Assembly (NCBI RefSeq): GCF_013248995.1
Contig: NZ_JABRPK010000002.1
Location: forward strand, 372,001 to 436,000
Source of the DNA: Frigoribacterium sp. VKM Ac-2836
GTDB taxonomy: Bacteria > Actinomycetota > Actinomycetes > Actinomycetales > Microbacteriaceae
DNA: 64,000 bases
Direction of reading: 5' to 3'
The stretch's first letter is position 1. Every line of letters starts with the position of its first letter. Below, in pieces: positions 50,397-58,392 of this stretch. The position numbers and the translations under genes are program-made. A model generated the notes under the pieces. The model saw nothing but the letters and a program-made list of their open reading frames with translations, did not search any database and had not been told where the DNA came from.

Positions 50397-50852
50397 TCAG
50401 ACCTCGCGCTTCGTCCAGGTGATCAGGTGGGCCGGGTCGTAGCGTCGCGAGCACCGCCCGCAGGCGAGCAGCCGCGCCGGCTGCCGGTAGCGGTAGTGCT
50501 CGTGCCCCGCCGGGCAGACCCCGACCCACGGGGCGAGTTCGCTGGCGATGGCTCCGTCGTGCAGGCGTGAACCGACGTAGCCCAGATCGGTCGCCACGGC
50601 CTTCCACCTCGGGCCGTGGCCCGCGCGTGAGCCGGCGAGGGCGTGGGCGACCTCGTGCAGCAGCACCTGGTGGATCTCGTCGTCGTCGTAACGCCCGGCG
50701 AGGTGCCGTGAGACCGTGATGCGCTTGGTCGTGTAGTTGCAGAGGCCTGCGCGGGTCTTGGCGTTGTCGAAGCCGAAGGTCCACACGGCGGGGTCGAGGT
50801 GCAGGTCGATGAGCGCGGCGGCCCAGCGCCGCACCCGGTCGAGGTCGGCCAC
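50397..50852 (-). CDS. SprT-like zinc metallopeptidase-fold protein
   Basis: A 151-residue protein: WTFGFDNAKTRAGLCNYTTK, then the metal site HQVLLHEVAHALAG (H-E-x-x-H), and a C-terminal zinc-ribbon-like part with four ligands in VCPAGHEHYRYRQPARLLAC and GRCSRRYDPAHL. SprT-like proteins (Spartan-like) are linked to DNA-protein crosslink repair. GTG start at 50852. It sits just after the TPR gene on the same strand (21-base gap), so the two are probably co-transcribed. Confidence 0.85.
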   Translation of the reverse strand: MADLDRVRRWAAALIDLHLDPAVWTFGFDNAKTRAGLCNYTTKRITVSRHLAGRYDDDEIHQVLLHEVAHALAGSRAGHGPRWKAVATDLGYVGSRLHDGAIASELAPWVGVCPAGHEHYRYRQPARLLACGRCSRRYDPAHLITWTKREV

Positions 50853-50873
50853 GTCGAGGTCAGGAGGCGCGGG

Positions 50874-52100
50874 TCAGCGCCGGGGGAACGGCCAGGTGGT
50901 GGGCTCGTCGTCGCGGGGGAGTCCGTCCACGACCCCGGTCACGCCGGTGCCGCCCGTGCGGGGCCGGTCGGTGACGCGGTCCGCGTCGTCGCCCCGCCGC
51001 TCGGCGTCGAACTCGTCGGAGTCGCGGTCACGGTGACCCGCGGCACGTTCGGCGAGGTGGCTGATCTTGCCCCAGAGTCCTCCGTCGCGTGGCGCGGACG
51101 GGGCCGAGGCGGCGACCTTCTCGGCCCGGGCGGCAGCGGCCTGGGCCACCGGTGAGGCCGCGGCCTCGTCGGGCATGGACTCGGGGTCGAAGCTGATGGC
51201 GGCCGTGCGTGCGGCGTCGATGGGCTGACGGGTCGGCACGGTGCCCTCGTCGGCCTCGACGTCGGACGTCGTGGCCGCGACGGGCGGCTGTGCGCCTGGG
51301 GTGGGTGCGGACGCCGGTGCCGGTGAGCCGCCGTAGAGCGAGGCGATACCGTCGAACCGGGGGACCTCGGTCCGGGCCGGGGCCGAGACCGGGGACGCGG
51401 GGGCCGAGACCGGGGAGGCCGGGGCCAGGGACTGCAGCGGCACGGGATTCGTGTCTCCCGCGGCGGGAGCGTCGAGCCGCGGCTGCGGGCCGGTGTCGCT
51501 GAGGTAGGCGCGCATGACTCCCTCGATCGCGACGCGCAGCCCGTTCGTCCGATCCCGCGGAGCGCCCGACGCCTCGTACGCCTCGAGCGCCTTGGCCAGG
51601 GTCTCGCGCGCTTCTTCGTTGCGACCCAGGTCGTAGAGCGTGTAGCCCTCGAGCTCGGCGGCCGCGGCCTCGAGCTCGCGCCACTCCTCCGTGGCCGCGG
51701 TGATGCGGCTCGTGTGCAGGTCGTTCAGCGCGCGGTCGAGCTTGCCCTGCTCGCGGAAGATGTGGGCGCGTCGGATGCGGGCGGCCGTCGAGTCGGCCCG
51801 GTCGCCGGTGAAGTGCGCCAGGCGGAAAGCCTCTTCGGCGATGGCGAGGGCTTCGTCGAGGCGGCCGAGCAGGCGGAGCAGATCGGCGCGCTCACCGAGG
51901 GCCGCGGTGCTGCGGCTTTGGCCGAGCGCGGCGAGGCGGGCCTCGGCGGCGGGCACGTCGACGGCCGTGCGCAGGCTGATGGGGTCGAAGCCACCGGCAC
52001 CGCCGATGCCGCGCACGACGGGCGCGGCGAGCCCCGGCGGCACGGTCTGGGGGCGGGCGCTGCCGGGTGCTGTCGTGTCGGGTCGGTCGTGCTGGCTCAT
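50874..52100 (-). CDS. TPR-containing protein with long disordered tail
   Basis: A 408-residue protein. Residues 55-170 hold TPR-like helices: DLLRLLGRLDEALAIAEEAF, RIRRAHIFREQGKLDRALND, AELEGYTLYDLGRNEEARET. The rest is Pro/Ala/Ser-rich disorder (repeats of SPVSAPA) ending with an acidic/Arg cluster. It probably serves as a protein-binding scaffold in the cytoplasm; function unknown. ATG at 52100 is chosen: upstream codons read through the 33-bp repeats and are not coding. The SprT-like gene follows. Confidence 0.7.
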   Translation of the reverse strand: MSQHDRPDTTAPGSARPQTVPPGLAAPVVRGIGGAGGFDPISLRTAVDVPAAEARLAALGQSRSTAALGERADLLRLLGRLDEALAIAEEAFRLAHFTGDRADSTAARIRRAHIFREQGKLDRALNDLHTSRITAATEEWRELEAAAAELEGYTLYDLGRNEEARETLAKALEAYEASGAPRDRTNGLRVAIEGVMRAYLSDTGPQPRLDAPAAGDTNPVPLQSLAPASPVSAPASPVSAPARTEVPRFDGIASLYGGSPAPASAPTPGAQPPVAATTSDVEADEGTVPTRQPIDAARTAAISFDPESMPDEAAASPVAQAAAARAEKVAASAPSAPRDGGLWGKISHLAERAAGHRDRDSDEFDAERRGDDADRVTDRPRTGGTGVTGVVDGLPRDDEPTTWPFPRR

Positions 52101-52175
52101 CGAGTACGAGGGTAACCGCCCGGCCCCCGAACAGGCCGCGCGGCGCGCAGCGTGTGAGCACGTGTCGGAGCCGAC

Positions 52176-52360
52176 CTGCCCGACCCGACCCGCGCCTCCT
52201 CGGGTCGCGTGCCGAACCCGACCCGCGCCTCCTCGGGTCGCGTGCCGAACCCGACCCGCGCCTCCTCGGGTTCTGGGCAAATCCCGACCAGTGAGCGCAT
52301 TCCGCCACGAGATGGTGCCGGCCGGGCGGCGTGTCGCCCTACGGCTGTCGCGATTTGCAC
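52176..52360. repeat. 33-bp-phased array, copy 2, with embedded GGAGGCGCGG motifs
   Basis: Units GTGCCGAACCCGACC start at 52209 and 52242, with CTGCCCGACCCGACC at 52176 and GGGCAAATCCCGACC at 52275: exact 33-bp phase, four units. The spacers here are copies of the motif CCGCGCCTCC (52190, 52223, 52256). CGGCGTGTCG is at 52327 and the inverted element GCGATTTGCAC at 52350-52360, 75 bases after the last unit start, as in copy 1. It lies upstream of the TPR gene and downstream of the sugar dehydrogenase gene. Confidence 0.75.
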
Positions 52361-52419
52361 AGGGACGAACTCCTGGAGAGGGGCGGGCGCGGCCGGGAGG
52401 CGCGCGCAGTGGGGCCGGG

Positions 52420-53628
52420 TCAGGGGGCGGCGGTGAGGGGGACGCTGACGATGCGGTCGTCGCCGGCGCTCGGCGTGCCGCGCCCGTCCGCGTTGTTCGT
52501 CACGAGCCAGAGGGTGCCGTCGGGACCGGGCAGCACGTCGCGGATGCGGCCGAGCGACGCCGAACCGGCGAAGAGCTCGGTCGGCACGGCCTCGGAGTCG
52601 GGCGCGACCTGGATCTCGAAGAGCTTCTCGCCGCCGAGCCCGGCCAGGTACAGCGTCGTGCCGACCGCCGCGAGGCCGCTCGGGCTCGCGTCGTCGGTCG
52701 ACCACTGCAGCACCGGGTTCGTGAATCCCGCGGTCTCGCCCCGACCCTCGACCTCGGGCCAGCCGTAGTTCGCTCCGGGTTCGAGGGCGTTCAGCTCGTC
52801 GTAGGTGTTCTGGCCGAACTCGGCGGCCCAGGCGACGCCGGTCGCGTCCCAGGCGATGCCCTGCGGGTTGCGGTGGCCGAGGGTGTAGACGAGCGAGTCG
52901 GGCGACGGGTTGTCGTCGGGCACGCCGCCGACCTCCGTCGCGCGCAACACCTTGCCGCCGAGCGAGCCCGGGTCCTGCGCGTTCGGGCGCTGGTTCGCGT
53001 CGCCCGTCGTCACGTACAGCAGCCCGTCGGGGCCGAACGCGAGGCGCCCGCCGTCGTGGTTGCTCGCCTTGGGGATGCCCGTGATCACGGCGTCTTGCTC
53101 GCCCAGGCCGTACGAGCCGGCCTCGCCCGTGATCGGCGCACGCACCACACGGTTGTCGTCGGCGGTCGTGGCGTAGGCGTAGAGGTACGACGGCGACCCG
53201 GCGAGCACGGCCAGGCCGAGCAGCCCGCCCTCGCCCTCGTGCACGACCCCGCCGATCGTGCCGGCCTCTCGTGTGCTGCCGTCGGCGAGCAGCTCGAGCA
53301 CGGTGCCGGTGTCGCGCAGGCTGACGAACGACGAGCCGGTGTCGAGACGGACGACCGACCAGGGGGCGTCGAGCCCCGTGGCGACGTCGGTCGGTTCGGC
53401 GTCGGCCGCGACGGTGACGGCGGTCGTGTCGGTCGTCGGGGCGACTGGTCCCGGGCCGGCGTCGGCGGTCGGATCGGTCGGGGCCTCGGACGCCGGGCGG
53501 GTGGCGGCCTGGCCACCCGAAGCCGTGGCGTCGGCCCCGGCGGTGCAGCCGACCAGCAGGACGGCGGTGACCGCCGCCATCGTGCCGACGGCGAGCCGGT
53601 GCCGTGTGGTGCGTGGTGTCGTGATCAT
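52420..53628 (-). CDS. PQQ-dependent sugar dehydrogenase, lipoprotein
   Basis: A 402-residue secreted beta-propeller enzyme. The signal peptide ends with the lipobox L-L-V-G-C (Cys28). Markers of the GdhB/glucose-sorbosone dehydrogenase family: GLDAPWSVVRL, HEGEGGLLGLAVL, RLAFGPDGLLYVTTGDANQR, TLGHRNPQGIAWD, AEFGQNTYDELNALEPGANY and GWPEVEG. It should oxidise sugars at the cell surface with PQQ and calcium. ATG at 53628 follows AGGAGGCGCG, so here part of the motif acts as ribosome site. Single gene. Confidence 0.88.
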   Translation of the reverse strand: MITTPRTTRHRLAVGTMAAVTAVLLVGCTAGADATASGGQAATRPASEAPTDPTADAGPGPVAPTTDTTAVTVAADAEPTDVATGLDAPWSVVRLDTGSSFVSLRDTGTVLELLADGSTREAGTIGGVVHEGEGGLLGLAVLAGSPSYLYAYATTADDNRVVRAPITGEAGSYGLGEQDAVITGIPKASNHDGGRLAFGPDGLLYVTTGDANQRPNAQDPGSLGGKVLRATEVGGVPDDNPSPDSLVYTLGHRNPQGIAWDATGVAWAAEFGQNTYDELNALEPGANYGWPEVEGRGETAGFTNPVLQWSTDDASPSGLAAVGTTLYLAGLGGEKLFEIQVAPDSEAVPTELFAGSASLGRIRDVLPGPDGTLWLVTNNADGRGTPSAGDDRIVSVPLTAAP

Positions 53629-53768
53629 GGTCGCGCCTCCTACATCCCAGGAAAGCCGATGCCCGCCACGCCCGCATCCGTCGTCACCACACCGTCACCG
53701 CCTTCGCAGCCGGTGCCCAGCCACCGGCCGAGCCACCGTCCCAGCCGGTGCCCGGTCGCGAGGCGGGT

Positions 53769-54173
53769 CTACGAGCGCGGGCTCAGCTCCGCACGCAGAG
53801 GCCAGTCCTGGCCCTCGAGGATCAGCTGGGCACCCGCCCCGGTGCGCACATTGACCACGATGGGTGCCAGCAGGTTGACGGTCATGCCGGTCGAGGCGGG
53901 CGTCGCGACGACGAGCAGCAGGGCCTCGGCGGCGTCCTGCAGGTCGAGGGCGAGCGTCTGCTCGTCGCTGACGACGGGCGAGTAGTCCGGCAGGTGCACC
54001 GCCGCGTCGAGCACGAACAGGCGCACGTCCGAGTCGGTCGAACGCAGGGCGTAGAGGCCCTCGGCCCCCTCGACACGTTCGAGCGAGAAGGCGACGAGCG
54101 GCTCGAGACCGAACGGAGGCGCGACGAACGACACCACGGAGCCCACGACGTCGCGGGCGGCCTGGGCGCTCAT
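53769..54173 (-). CDS. fliW: flagellar assembly factor FliW
   Basis: A 134-residue protein with VVSFVAPPFGLEPLVAFSLE, LFVLDAAVHLPDYSPVVSDE, and LVVATPASTGMTVNLLAPIV, the FliW pattern. FliW binds flagellin and relieves CsrA repression of flagellin mRNA. No csrA gene is seen nearby. It overlaps the stop of flgL by four bases (ATGA), so it is the last gene of the reverse flagellar operon flgN-flgK-flgL-fliW. Confidence 0.88.
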   Translation of the reverse strand: MSAQAARDVVGSVVSFVAPPFGLEPLVAFSLERVEGAEGLYALRSTDSDVRLFVLDAAVHLPDYSPVVSDEQTLALDLQDAAEALLLVVATPASTGMTVNLLAPIVVNVRTGAGAQLILEGQDWPLRAELSPRS

Positions 54174-55054
54174 CGGAGGAAGTCCATCAACGTCGGCTGC
54201 AGCACCTTGGCGGTGACCGCGAGGGCCGCCTGGTACGAGGTGTTCTGCATCTGCAGGTCGAGCACGGCCTGGCCGAGATCGAGGTCCATGATGCCGGCGC
54301 GCTGCGCCTCGAGCGTGGTCTTGGTGTCCAAGAGGGTGTCCTCGGCTCTCAGGATCTGGGACTGTCGTGCCCCGATGTCGGACTGTACGCCGCGCACGGC
54401 CGTCAGCCGGGCGTCGACCTCGGTGAGCCGCGCGCCGACGTTGACCCCGCCCCGCAGGTCGCTGCTGATGCGGTCGAGCATGCTGAAGACCGAGTCGGCG
54501 CCGCTGCCGAAGGCGGTGGCGCCGTCGGCGTCGACGCGCACGCTGGTCTCGGCACCGATCTGGCGGGTGACGGAGGATCCCGGGGTGCCGGTGTAGCTGA
54601 AGTCGGGGCGGAACGCGACGCCCGCGTCCGACGTCCCCGCGAAGACGCTGCGGCCGTTGTACGAGGTGTTGGCGACGGCGAGCAGGTCGGCCTTCAGGCC
54701 GTCGATCTCGGTCGCGATGGCGTCGAGGGCGGGTTGCGACAGCGCGCCGGTGTTGGCTCCCTGCACCGTGAGGTCGCGCACTTTCTTGAGCACGTCGTCG
54801 GTGGACGACAGGGCCGCGTCGGCGAGCGAGAGCCACCCGTCGCCGTCGCCGACGTTGCGGGAGAACTGCACGTTGGCGGCCTGCTCGGCCTTGACCCGCA
54901 GGGCGTCCGCGGTGCCGGCCGGATCGTCCGACGGCTTCGAGATCTTGTCGAGGGTCGACGCCCGCTGCTGGGCCTGGTCGACCCGGTACGAGCTGGTCTG
55001 CAGGTTGCGTTGCGCGGTGAGCATCGCCATCTGGTTCGTGGTGCGGGTGATCAT
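54170..55054 (-). CDS. flgL: flagellar hook-associated protein FlgL
   Basis: A 294-residue HAP3, the junction protein between hook-filament zone and flagellin. N-terminal ITRTTNQMAMLTAQRNLQTS and VDQAQQRASTLDKISKPSDDP (D0/D1), C-terminal EAQRAGIMDLDLGQAVLDLQ, QMQNTSYQAALAVTAKVLQP and TLMDFLR mirror flagellin's conserved ends. ATG at 55054 lies three bases after the flgK stop. Confidence 0.92.
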   Translation of the reverse strand: MITRTTNQMAMLTAQRNLQTSSYRVDQAQQRASTLDKISKPSDDPAGTADALRVKAEQAANVQFSRNVGDGDGWLSLADAALSSTDDVLKKVRDLTVQGANTGALSQPALDAIATEIDGLKADLLAVANTSYNGRSVFAGTSDAGVAFRPDFSYTGTPGSSVTRQIGAETSVRVDADGATAFGSGADSVFSMLDRISSDLRGGVNVGARLTEVDARLTAVRGVQSDIGARQSQILRAEDTLLDTKTTLEAQRAGIMDLDLGQAVLDLQMQNTSYQAALAVTAKVLQPTLMDFLR

Positions 55055-55057
55055 CGG

Positions 55058-56482
55058 TTACCTCCCGACCCGTCCCATGCCGTTGATCAACGTGTCGAGC
55101 ATCTCGTCGATCGCGGTCATGACGCGGGCGGCGCCCTGGTAGGCGTGCTGATAGGTGAGCAGGTTGACGTTCTCCTCGTCGAGGCTGACCCCGGCCGTCG
55201 AGAGCTGGCGGTTCTTGGCCGACGTGGCCGACAGATCGGTGAGCGTCGAGCGGTCGGCCTCGGTCTGCGCGACGGCGCCGATCGTGCTGACGATCGAGCC
55301 CCAGGCACGGTCGGGCGAGCCGGTCGACAGGCCGATCTGACCGATGGACCGGGCGACCGACCCGTCGAGGGCGCCGCCGGTCCCGTTGCCCGAGGCGATC
55401 GTGGCGGCGCTCGTCGGGACGACGGTCAGGCCGCGGGCCGCAGGGACGCCGGCGGTGAACGAGAAGAACGCGTGACCGGTGGTGCCGTCCGCCGTGGTCC
55501 CGGTCGCGTGGACGGCGTTGACCTGGGTCGCGAGCTGGGTGGCCAGGGCGTCGTAGCTCGCGGCTGCTTCGGCGAGGACGCCGCCGGCGCCACCGGATGC
55601 AGCCGGCGCGAGGACCGACAGCGAGCCGGCGATGCTGCCGCCGTCGAGCGCGACGGGGTCGCCCGCACGGTGGGTCCATTCGAGCGAGACCCCCGAGGAG
55701 GCGGTGGCCAGGGTGTAGTCGCCGGTCACCTTCACCTGCCGGGCCGAGTCGCCCGACACGAGCGCGTTGCCGCCGACGATCACGTCGACCGTGCCGTCCG
55801 CGTTGTCGCGCACCGTGCCTCCGGCGAGCGTCGCGATCTTCTCGGTCAGCACCGCGCGGGCGTCCACCAGCTCGTTGGTGCTGACACCCTGCTGCTGCGC
55901 CGTGCGGATGCGCACGTTGAGGTCGGCGACCTGGGTCGCGGCCGAGTTGAGCTGCGAGGCGAGGCCGTCGAGCTGCTGCCGCTGGGCGGTCCACTGGTCG
56001 TCCACGGCCTTGTAGCCGCTCGCGAGGGTGCCCGCGATGGTCTGCGCCTGCCCGAGCAGCACGGCGGCGGGGGCCGCTGCCGAGGGGTCGTTCGAGACGT
56101 CCTGCCACGCCGACCAGAACCTCGTGAGCTGTGCCGAGAGTCCGGTGGTGCTCGGCTCGTTCAGTGACGATTCGAGGGCGGCCGTGACCGAGGCGCGGAC
56201 GCCCTGGTAGCCGGCGGCCCCCGCGGCACCGCGCACCTGCGCGTCCGCGAACCGGTCGCCGATGCGGGCGATGCCGTCGACCGACACGCCCTGTCCGGGC
56301 TGGACGCCGGTCGAGAACAGGCCCACACGGGCCGCCGCCTCGATCGAGGACTGGGTGACCCGTTGACGTGTGTAGCCGTCGGTGTTGACGTTGGCGATGT
56401 TCTGGCCGACCACGTCGAGCCCTGTCCGGGCCGCTGCCAGTCCTCGGTAGGCCGTGTTCAGGCTGCCGAAGGTGCTGGCCAC
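55058..56482 (-). CDS. flgK: flagellar hook-associated protein FlgK
   Basis: A 474-residue HAP1: STFGSLNTAYRGLAAARTGL, DVVGQNIANVNTDGYTRQRV (the flagellar rod/hook signature), and the end GVSLDEENVNLLTYQHAYQG and ARVMTAIDEMLDTLINGMGR (rod C-terminal motif). Starts 1 base after flgN (56484 stop side), so coupled. Confidence 0.93.
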   Translation of the reverse strand: MASTFGSLNTAYRGLAAARTGLDVVGQNIANVNTDGYTRQRVTQSSIEAAARVGLFSTGVQPGQGVSVDGIARIGDRFADAQVRGAAGAAGYQGVRASVTAALESSLNEPSTTGLSAQLTRFWSAWQDVSNDPSAAAPAAVLLGQAQTIAGTLASGYKAVDDQWTAQRQQLDGLASQLNSAATQVADLNVRIRTAQQQGVSTNELVDARAVLTEKIATLAGGTVRDNADGTVDVIVGGNALVSGDSARQVKVTGDYTLATASSGVSLEWTHRAGDPVALDGGSIAGSLSVLAPAASGGAGGVLAEAAASYDALATQLATQVNAVHATGTTADGTTGHAFFSFTAGVPAARGLTVVPTSAATIASGNGTGGALDGSVARSIGQIGLSTGSPDRAWGSIVSTIGAVAQTEADRSTLTDLSATSAKNRQLSTAGVSLDEENVNLLTYQHAYQGAARVMTAIDEMLDTLINGMGRVGR

Positions 56483-56483
56483 G

Positions 56484-56987
56484 TCAGAGCCGCCCGTCGA
56501 AGAGGTGACCGCCGGAGGCGCTGGTCGAGTTCGCGTGACCGGTCCGGCCGGTCGCGTCGTAGGTCGCGGTCGCGGGGCCGGTCGACGCGGTGGCCAGGGT
56601 CTCCTGGGTGGCGCGGGCGGCGGCCCGGAGGAAGCGCTCGTTCTCGTCGCGGAGCTGGGCGATGCGGCCGGTCAGTTCGGTCATGGCGCGCAGATGGGCG
56701 GTGAAGATCTCGCCCCACGGGCCGGACGGGGCCGCGGTGATGATCTCGCGCAGGGGCGCCTCGTCGTCGATGCCCCACTCGCGGGCGACGGCCGACACCT
56801 CGACGCTGCGCTCCAGGCCCGCTGATCGCAGGCGACCGAGCACCTGCTCGACCTCACGCGTCGCGTGGTCGACCCAGCGGCTGCGGCCCGCGGTGAGCAG
56901 CAGCTGCTCCTCCTCGAGCTTGAAGGTCAACAGCTCGAGCAGCTCGCGCTCTCGCCAGAGCAGCGCGGAGAGTTCGTTCGCGCCCAT
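56484..56987 (-). CDS. flgN: flagellar export chaperone FlgN
   Basis: A 167-residue helical protein: ALLWRERELLELLTFKLEEE, LLLTAGRSRWVDHATREVEQ and APLREIITAAPSGPWGEIFT fit FlgN, which binds FlgK/FlgL before export. ATG at 56987 follows GAGGAGG. It is the first gene of the leftward operon and lies about 70 bases downstream of the FliA-type promoter at 57063. Confidence 0.85.
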   Translation of the reverse strand: MGANELSALLWRERELLELLTFKLEEEQLLLTAGRSRWVDHATREVEQVLGRLRSAGLERSVEVSAVAREWGIDDEAPLREIITAAPSGPWGEIFTAHLRAMTELTGRIAQLRDENERFLRAAARATQETLATASTGPATATYDATGRTGHANSTSASGGHLFDGRL

Positions 56988-57062
56988 GGGGGCCTCCTCG
57001 GTCGGGTACGTCGGGTTCGTCGGTCGTCGGCGAGGAGTGCCGGACGTCCTCTGCACCGGTGA

Positions 57063-57089
57063 CTATCGGCGGAGGAGCGCCGTGCGTTA
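57063..57089 (-). promoter_or_regulatory. FliA (sigma-28)-type promoter of the flgN operon
   Basis: Read on the reverse strand: TAAC (57089-57086), 15-base spacer, GCCGATAG (57070-57063). This nearly equals the sigma-28 consensus TAAA-N15-GCCGATAA and is the same pattern found upstream of flagellin at 58306. Confidence 0.85.
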
Positions 57090-57104
57090 GCGTCCGCGCC
57101 GACC

Positions 57105-57228
57105 GTCCTCGTGAGGACGCATAGCCTCAAACCACCGCTCGACGGAAGGGGCGTTCCGACCCAGTACGGGGGTGGGGGTAGGGGACGTGTCCCCCGAAGA
57201 GATGACGGGCGTTCCCCCGCACTGGGGG
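57105..57228 (+). promoter_or_regulatory. palindrome cluster upstream of fliA
   Basis: In the 369-base stretch between the flgN promoter and fliA, no gene is seen. Three perfect palindromes are: GTCCTC-GT-GAGGAC (57105-57118), GGGGAC-GT-GTCCCC (57181-57194) and CCCCC-GCACT-GGGGG (57214-57228). They could be operators of an upstream flagellar activator or repressor. Confidence 0.5.
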
Positions 57229-57455
57229 CAGTCCCGGTCTGCCGCCGCCCCCCTCCTGCTCGATAGCGTTGCAGAGCAGCGACGGGCCCGGTCGGGTCGG
57301 TCGCACCGCACCATCCGCGGTCCCGCCGTCCTCTCACACGGTGACCCGCGCCTCCTCGGCGATCCCTGTCGACGTGCCCTGATCAGAGGGCCGTTCGTCG
57401 CGCCCGGAGTCACCGTCACCGGACCCGAGAGGTCCCCTTCGCACTGGGAGTCGCG

Positions 57456-58277
57456 ATGAACCGCACCGAACGCAACGCCATGGTGGTGGAGAACCTGCCG
57501 CTGGTCGGCTACCTCGTCTCGGAGGTGTGCGCCCGCGCAACCCACCTGTCGCGCGACGACCTCGCCTCGGTCGGTGCCGTCGCCCTGGTGCAGGCCGCCG
57601 ACGCCTTCGACCCCACCCTCGGCATCCCGTTCGGCGCCTACGCCCGCACCCGCATCGTCGGCGCGTTCGCCGACGACATGCGCTCGGGCGACTGGGCCAG
57701 CCGCGGTACCCGCAAGCGCATCAAGGAGACCCTGGCCGTGCAGGAGGCGCTCACCGCGACCCTGGGGCGCGCCCCGAGCGTCGACGAGATCGCCGGTGCC
57801 CTCGGCGTCGACCGCCAGACGGCCGCCGGCGCCCTGACCGACGCCGCGCGGACGGTCTCGGCCCTCGACGACACCGTCGCCGACCACCTCGCCGCCGACC
57901 TGCCGCTGCCCGAGGAGAACCTGCTGGTCTCCGAGCGCAGCCGCTACGTCGCCGCCGCCGTCGAGGCCCTGCCCGAGCGCATGCGCCTGATCGTCGAGGG
58001 TGTCTATTTCGGCGACCGCACGGTCACCGAGATCGCCGACGAACTCGGCATCACCCACTCGGCGGTGTCGCAGCAGCGCACCGAGGCCGTCCGCCTGCTG
58101 CGCGACGCCCTCGAGTCGCACTACGCCGACGATCCCGACGCCGAGTTCACGCCGGTCTCGAAGACCGCTCCGGCTCGCCGCAGTGCCTACCTGTCGCGTG
58201 TCGCGACGAACGCCGCCGTGGGCATCGCCCGTGCCATGCGCGAGCCCGACGCGGCCGCGATCAGCACCGCGGTCTGA
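57456..58277 (+). CDS. fliA: flagellar RNA polymerase sigma factor FliA/sigma-28 type
   Basis: A 273-residue sigma factor. Region 2 is LVGYLVSEVCARATHLSRDD followed by AFDPTLGIPFGAYARTRIVG, region 3 around RKRIKETLAVQEALTATLGR, and region 4 ends with ERMRLIVEGVYFGDRTVTEI, ADELGITHSAVSQQRTEAVR. It should transcribe the late flagellar promoters seen here (57063 and 58306). The C-terminal 40 residues are a non-conserved tail. ATG at 57456. Confidence 0.87.
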   Translation: MNRTERNAMVVENLPLVGYLVSEVCARATHLSRDDLASVGAVALVQAADAFDPTLGIPFGAYARTRIVGAFADDMRSGDWASRGTRKRIKETLAVQEALTATLGRAPSVDEIAGALGVDRQTAAGALTDAARTVSALDDTVADHLAADLPLPEENLLVSERSRYVAAAVEALPERMRLIVEGVYFGDRTVTEIADELGITHSAVSQQRTEAVRLLRDALESHYADDPDAEFTPVSKTAPARRSAYLSRVATNAAVGIARAMREPDAAAISTAV

Positions 58278-58305
58278 GGCCGTCAGAAAAACTTCTGCGG
58301 CTGAC

Positions 58306-58332
58306 TAACAGTCGCGGTCGACCGGCCGACAG
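58306..58332 (+). promoter_or_regulatory. FliA (sigma-28)-type promoter of flagellin
   Basis: TAAC (58306-58309), 15-base spacer, GCCGACAG (58325-58332), about 60 bases before the flagellin ATG. It differs from the flgN promoter by one base in the -10. Confidence 0.85.
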
Positions 58333-58392
58333 TAGCCGGTGTCAGCCCACGGATGGGCAGACGAACACCACCCAGTCACGGAGGAGAACACC

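Noticed and set aside
52101-52308. N-terminal extension of the TPR gene containing three R-H-A-T-R-G-G-A-G-R-V repeats
   Set aside because: It is translation of the 33-bp array; the ATG at 52100 starts the coherent protein.
40892-52360. 33-bp arrays as CRISPR
   Set aside because: Units are 15 bp, spacers 18 bp and partly identical, and no cas genes are present.
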